Of a DNA stretch of 64,000 bases, positions 62,701 to 64,000 are shown one piece after another (within the stretch, counting starts at the first letter, position 1; each line of letters starts with the position of its first letter). Origin of the DNA: an uncultured Acidobacteriaceae bacterium (GTDB taxonomy: Bacteria > Acidobacteriota > Terriglobia > Terriglobales > Acidobacteriaceae); NCBI GenBank assembly GCA_903904755.1, contig CAIVDV010000009.1, forward strand, positions 248,001-312,000. Reading direction: 5' to 3'. Made by a program: the position numbers and the translations under genes. The notes under the pieces were generated by a model. It was not told the DNA's origin. It worked only from the letters and a program-made list of their open reading frames with translations, and did no database searches.

Positions 62701-63276
62701 ACGGGCACCACCGATGTTGAAGCCAACACCACGGTTGCCGCCGGTCAAATCGGTCGACATATTGCCCGACATCGAAACCAGCGCGTACGGATTACGGTCA
62801 GGAAGCGGAAGAGCGGCGATATCGCTCTGGGAAATCGTCGTCGTGATTTCAGGCTTGTCCAACTGAACCGTGGTGCTCGCATCCGAGGCCACCAGAACTT
62901 CAGTCTTCGTGCCCGCAACACCCAGCTTCAACTGGAGGCTGCTCGTCGAACCGACCGCAACGTGCAGCGTTTCGGTCTGATCGGAGAAGCCGCTGGCCGA
63001 AACCAGCACGCTGTAGTTGCCCGGGTTCAACTGAGTCACGGTGAACTCGCCCCGGTTGTTGGTCACGGCGGTACGTGCGGCGCCCGTGTCAGTGTTGGTG
63101 ATGGTGATGGTCGCCTTGGCGATTGCTGCGCCAGTGCTGTCTGTCACCGCACCGCTGATCGAGCCCAGATCGGCCTGCGCCATGGCTGCCTGAGGCGCAA
63201 GGCTGGTGATAGCCAGACCGCTTGCCAGGGCAACTCCAAGTACCAGGGATCCCAGTTTGATTTTGATGTTGAACAT
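59788..63276 (-). CDS. Oar-like TonB-dependent receptor with carboxypeptidase-regulatory-like domain
   Basis: The 1162-residue outer-membrane protein has a signal peptide (cleavage near AAMAQA, residue 31-34). A beta-sandwich carboxypeptidase-regulatory-like domain follows (about 35-115, GSISGAVTDSTGAAIAKATI). The plug (about 135-260, with ISQSDIAALPLPDRNPYAL) precedes a large 22-strand-type barrel ending in LEAKFTF. Such receptors are abundant in Acidobacteriota and import large polymers or complexes, but the substrate is unknown. No SusD-like or hydrolase gene is adjacent. The long upstream AT-rich region suggests complex control. Confidence 0.92.
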   Translation of the reverse strand: MFNIKIKLGSLVLGVALASGLAITSLAPQAAMAQADLGSISGAVTDSTGAAIAKATITITNTDTGAARTAVTNNRGEFTVTQLNPGNYSVLVSASGFSDQTETLHVAVGSTSSLQLKLGVAGTKTEVLVASDASTTVQLDKPEITTTISQSDIAALPLPDRNPYALVSMSGNMSTDLTGGNRGVGFNIGGARSASVDILMDGAENTDLFGVGVGQSVPEDALAEFSVVIAGQGAEYGRASGGAVNVSTKSGSNSFHGDAYDYNRISTFASAGFNNNALFAAGVIPNAKSRYVRNQFGYFLGGPIKKDKLFFSSATEWTRVRSAQTLVAEVALPGLISMSADNMQSYFSTYGAALSHPVTGKTYTGQDLLDENKFTSDIPKIAVNHPEILTTPLFGTVAFQNPGDSGGGTPQNTWNTFNRVDWTISPKTSVYFRYTQLNSLDFAGTVNASPYAGYATGQTQKNYNGLISLTHSFTNNLVSNTKLLGTRFNNSQPLGAQPVSPTLYINSGGAFTIGSGTVYFPGYNATTPGSAIPFGGPQNFIQVGEDLEWIKGKHSIKAGGEFLFIKDNRIFGAYENAIDALVQTASKGALVNFIDGNLGYLSVALNPNGVYPCIRDAGGNYQVTPDCEISLPATSPNFSRSNRFQDGAGYVSDSFKATTRLTVNAGVRWEIYGPQHSQRAGLDANFFPANSGNLFDDIRNGQVLTRDKAPNGRMWNLNLLQFGPRAGFAYDIFGNGKDSIRGGFALSYERNFNNVTFNVIQNPPNYAVVALTSGTAINNNNLNVFGTGTGMVALPNTTLRAVDPKIKPSYAENWNLTLEHQLDPSTLVTIGYIGSRGVHNYSIANLNRQFTGGNYLGDANFSNRTNLQYSNINWRGADGDSYYESVNFGVRTNNLHQTGLSATANYTIGHSIDNTSSTFSDSSNTAGGGLVLGYLDPYNHALDRGDSDFDVRHRLTASVAWDEPFFKHSNTLEKTVLADWNLGTTFTASTGNPYTIFDCGLAWTVCPRASFVGKAPKKNGNLKDISGLYGPNTYSYQDLPDYLNADGSDFSGLYNEQVNPYSGTSDMPILGTNALTGGFVTNMDRRNSYMGPGAWGEDFKLSKDIKIHERFGLKLSGTFINVFNHANTYLNLGGSNDVSSYNATLAYKGGNRNTELEAKFTF

Positions 63277-63613
63277 TCTCTCTGCTTCCTCCCGAAAGGA
63301 TTTGTTTGCAGTGGAAGACCATTTTTAGGTCAGTGGTAGAAATAGTAGGGCCAAGTCTCAACTGATTTCGTTTAATGAAACCATTCCACGCCGATCGTGC
63401 AAACGCGGTGTGCGAGTTTGCTCTATTCTTTGCAATTTAGGGGCCATTCGTCCCATTTCGGTAAAACACCTTTTTTCAACCACTTGGAAATGCTCCCCGA
63501 GAAGGGTCTATGAATTTATATTCATATTTTCATAGAAATATATCGAAAACGGGAGAGGCTTTCCAACCTTGGGATTCCCAGACAACCCATTTCCACTCCT
63601 CCGCAGTCTGTTC
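63277..63613. other. AT-rich region upstream of the TonB receptor with nested palindromes
   Basis: This 337-base stretch is much richer in A/T than its surroundings and holds no gene. ATGAAT (63510-63515) and ATTCAT (63520-63525) form a 6-bp palindrome. It lies inside a second pair, CTATGAA (63508-63514) and TTCATAG (63529-63535). It probably carries the receptor promoter and operator sites; no clear hexamers were fixed. Confidence 0.45.
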
Positions 63614-64000
63614 CTAATTGACCACAATTGTCATGTTAAGCGTGTGGCTCGCCCCCCGCGCTGTCGCCGTCATTGAGACCGTATATTTGCCCGCCGGCGT
63701 GCTTCCGCTGGGTTTGCCCTGCCCGCCGGAGCCGCTGCTTCCCCCCGCCCCCGCGCAACTGCCCAGCCCGCAGCTCAAGGCCACCGCCACGCACGCCAGG
63801 CCCAGCAGCCGCAGCCCGCTCCTCCGTTTGCCCGCCGCCAGCGGCAGGCACGCCAGCGCACCGGCCAGCGCCAGCACTGCCGGCAGCCGCCCCGGCGCCC
63901 GCTGCGTTTCCACACTGGCCGTGGAGGACCCAGCCGTAGCCACGCCCAGCAGCACGCTCCCCTGTACATTGACCGGCAATGACGACTGCTGCGGCGGATT
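63614..64000 (-). CDS. C-terminal part of a protein with Ala/Leu-rich and Gly/Ser-rich tail (cut by window edge)
   Basis: The frame is open from 64000 to its stop at 63614, at least 128 residues. It contains a hydrophobic Leu/Ala stretch with basic residues (LPAVLALAGALACLPLAAGKRR and LLGLACVAVALSCG), then a Gly/Ser-rich linker and a short Ig-like strand pair (GKYTVSMTATARGASHTLNMTIVV). This tail is typical of large secreted acidobacterial proteins with Ig-like or beta-propeller repeats. The remaining protein lies outside the window, so no function can be given. Confidence 0.6.
   Translation of the reverse strand, partial: NPPQQSSLPVNVQGSVLLGVATAGSSTASVETQRAPGRLPAVLALAGALACLPLAAGKRRSGLRLLGLACVAVALSCGLGSCAGAGGSSGSGGQGKPSGSTPAGKYTVSMTATARGASHTLNMTIVVN

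Noticed and set aside
59902-63339. 1145-residue plus-strand open frame opposite the TonB receptor
   Set aside because: It is the antisense shadow of the receptor gene; no domain or signal peptide, low-complexity Val/Gly/Arg composition.

Overview
This window looks like ordinary chromosome from a GC-rich, Gram-negative heterotroph, most likely an acidobacterium of the Terriglobia group. That placement is an inference. It rests on an Oar-like TonB-dependent receptor of about 1160 residues with an N-terminal carboxypeptidase-regulatory-like domain, paired secreted VWA-domain proteins, tandem SpoIIE-type phosphatases fused to membrane sensor regions, a B12-dependent ribonucleotide reductase, Tat-exported Gfo/Idh/MocA and TIM-barrel proteins, and a BamD-like TPR protein. 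No 16S gene or ribosomal protein cluster is present to settle it. There is no prophage, CRISPR array or complete insertion sequence.

Layout. 0-4.3 kb (+): a UvrC-like GIY-YIG protein, a HEAT-like gene broken by a frameshift, ribulose-phosphate 3-epimerase and a BamD-like protein. 4.5-14.0 kb (-): acetyltransferase, PEP carboxylase, two Tat-exported sugar-type proteins, an ABC-F ATPase and a DUF234-type AAA ATPase. 14.3-17.9 kb (+): a four-gene sugar-acid catabolic operon (SDR, KDG-type kinase, KDPG-type aldolase, Zn-dehydrogenase). 17.9-20.1 kb (-): MurU-like nucleotidyltransferase coupled to a fusion of an AmgK-like kinase and the RapZ C-terminal domain. 20.2-22.6 kb (+): membrane diguanylate cyclase. 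22.8-26.2 kb (-): NrdJ. 26.8-32.1 kb (-): three overlapping genes for membrane-anchored PP2C/SpoIIE phosphatases. 32-36 kb: an alpha-carbonic anhydrase with a substituted metal ligand, an unrecognised 390-residue protein, a zinc-ribbon membrane protein, and metK with a structured leader. 36-45 kb: RodZ-like protein, ABC permease, glycosyltransferase, TolC-like protein, an EF-G paralogue and a DsbA-like protein. 45-49 kb: a DUF433/DUF5615 toxin-antitoxin-like pair whose second gene carries an in-frame amber codon, a radical SAM/thioredoxin pair, dispersed repeats, an IS3-type remnant, and tatA. 49-57 kb: EamA transporter, two VWA proteins, HAD phosphatase, several small unknowns, a flavin/PNPOx-type protein and a tannase-family esterase. 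57-59.6 kb (-): tRNA-Cys, a candidate noncoding RNA gene, plsC and folC. 59.8-63.3 kb: TonB-dependent receptor. The right edge cuts a gene encoding an Ala/Gly-rich C-terminal region.

The genes mostly serve carbon metabolism (ppc, rpe, the KDG route, tannase, TonB import), envelope building and recycling (MurU, the AmgK-RapZ fusion, BamD-like, PlsC, TolC, Tat), and signalling (GGDEF and three PP2C proteins). The most unusual items are the kinase-RapZ fusion beside murU, the promoter-to-terminator noncoding RNA next to tRNA-Cys, the dyad filling the long spacer of a putative nrdJ promoter, the structured leader of metK, the Gln-for-His carbonic anhydrase and the triple phosphatase operon.
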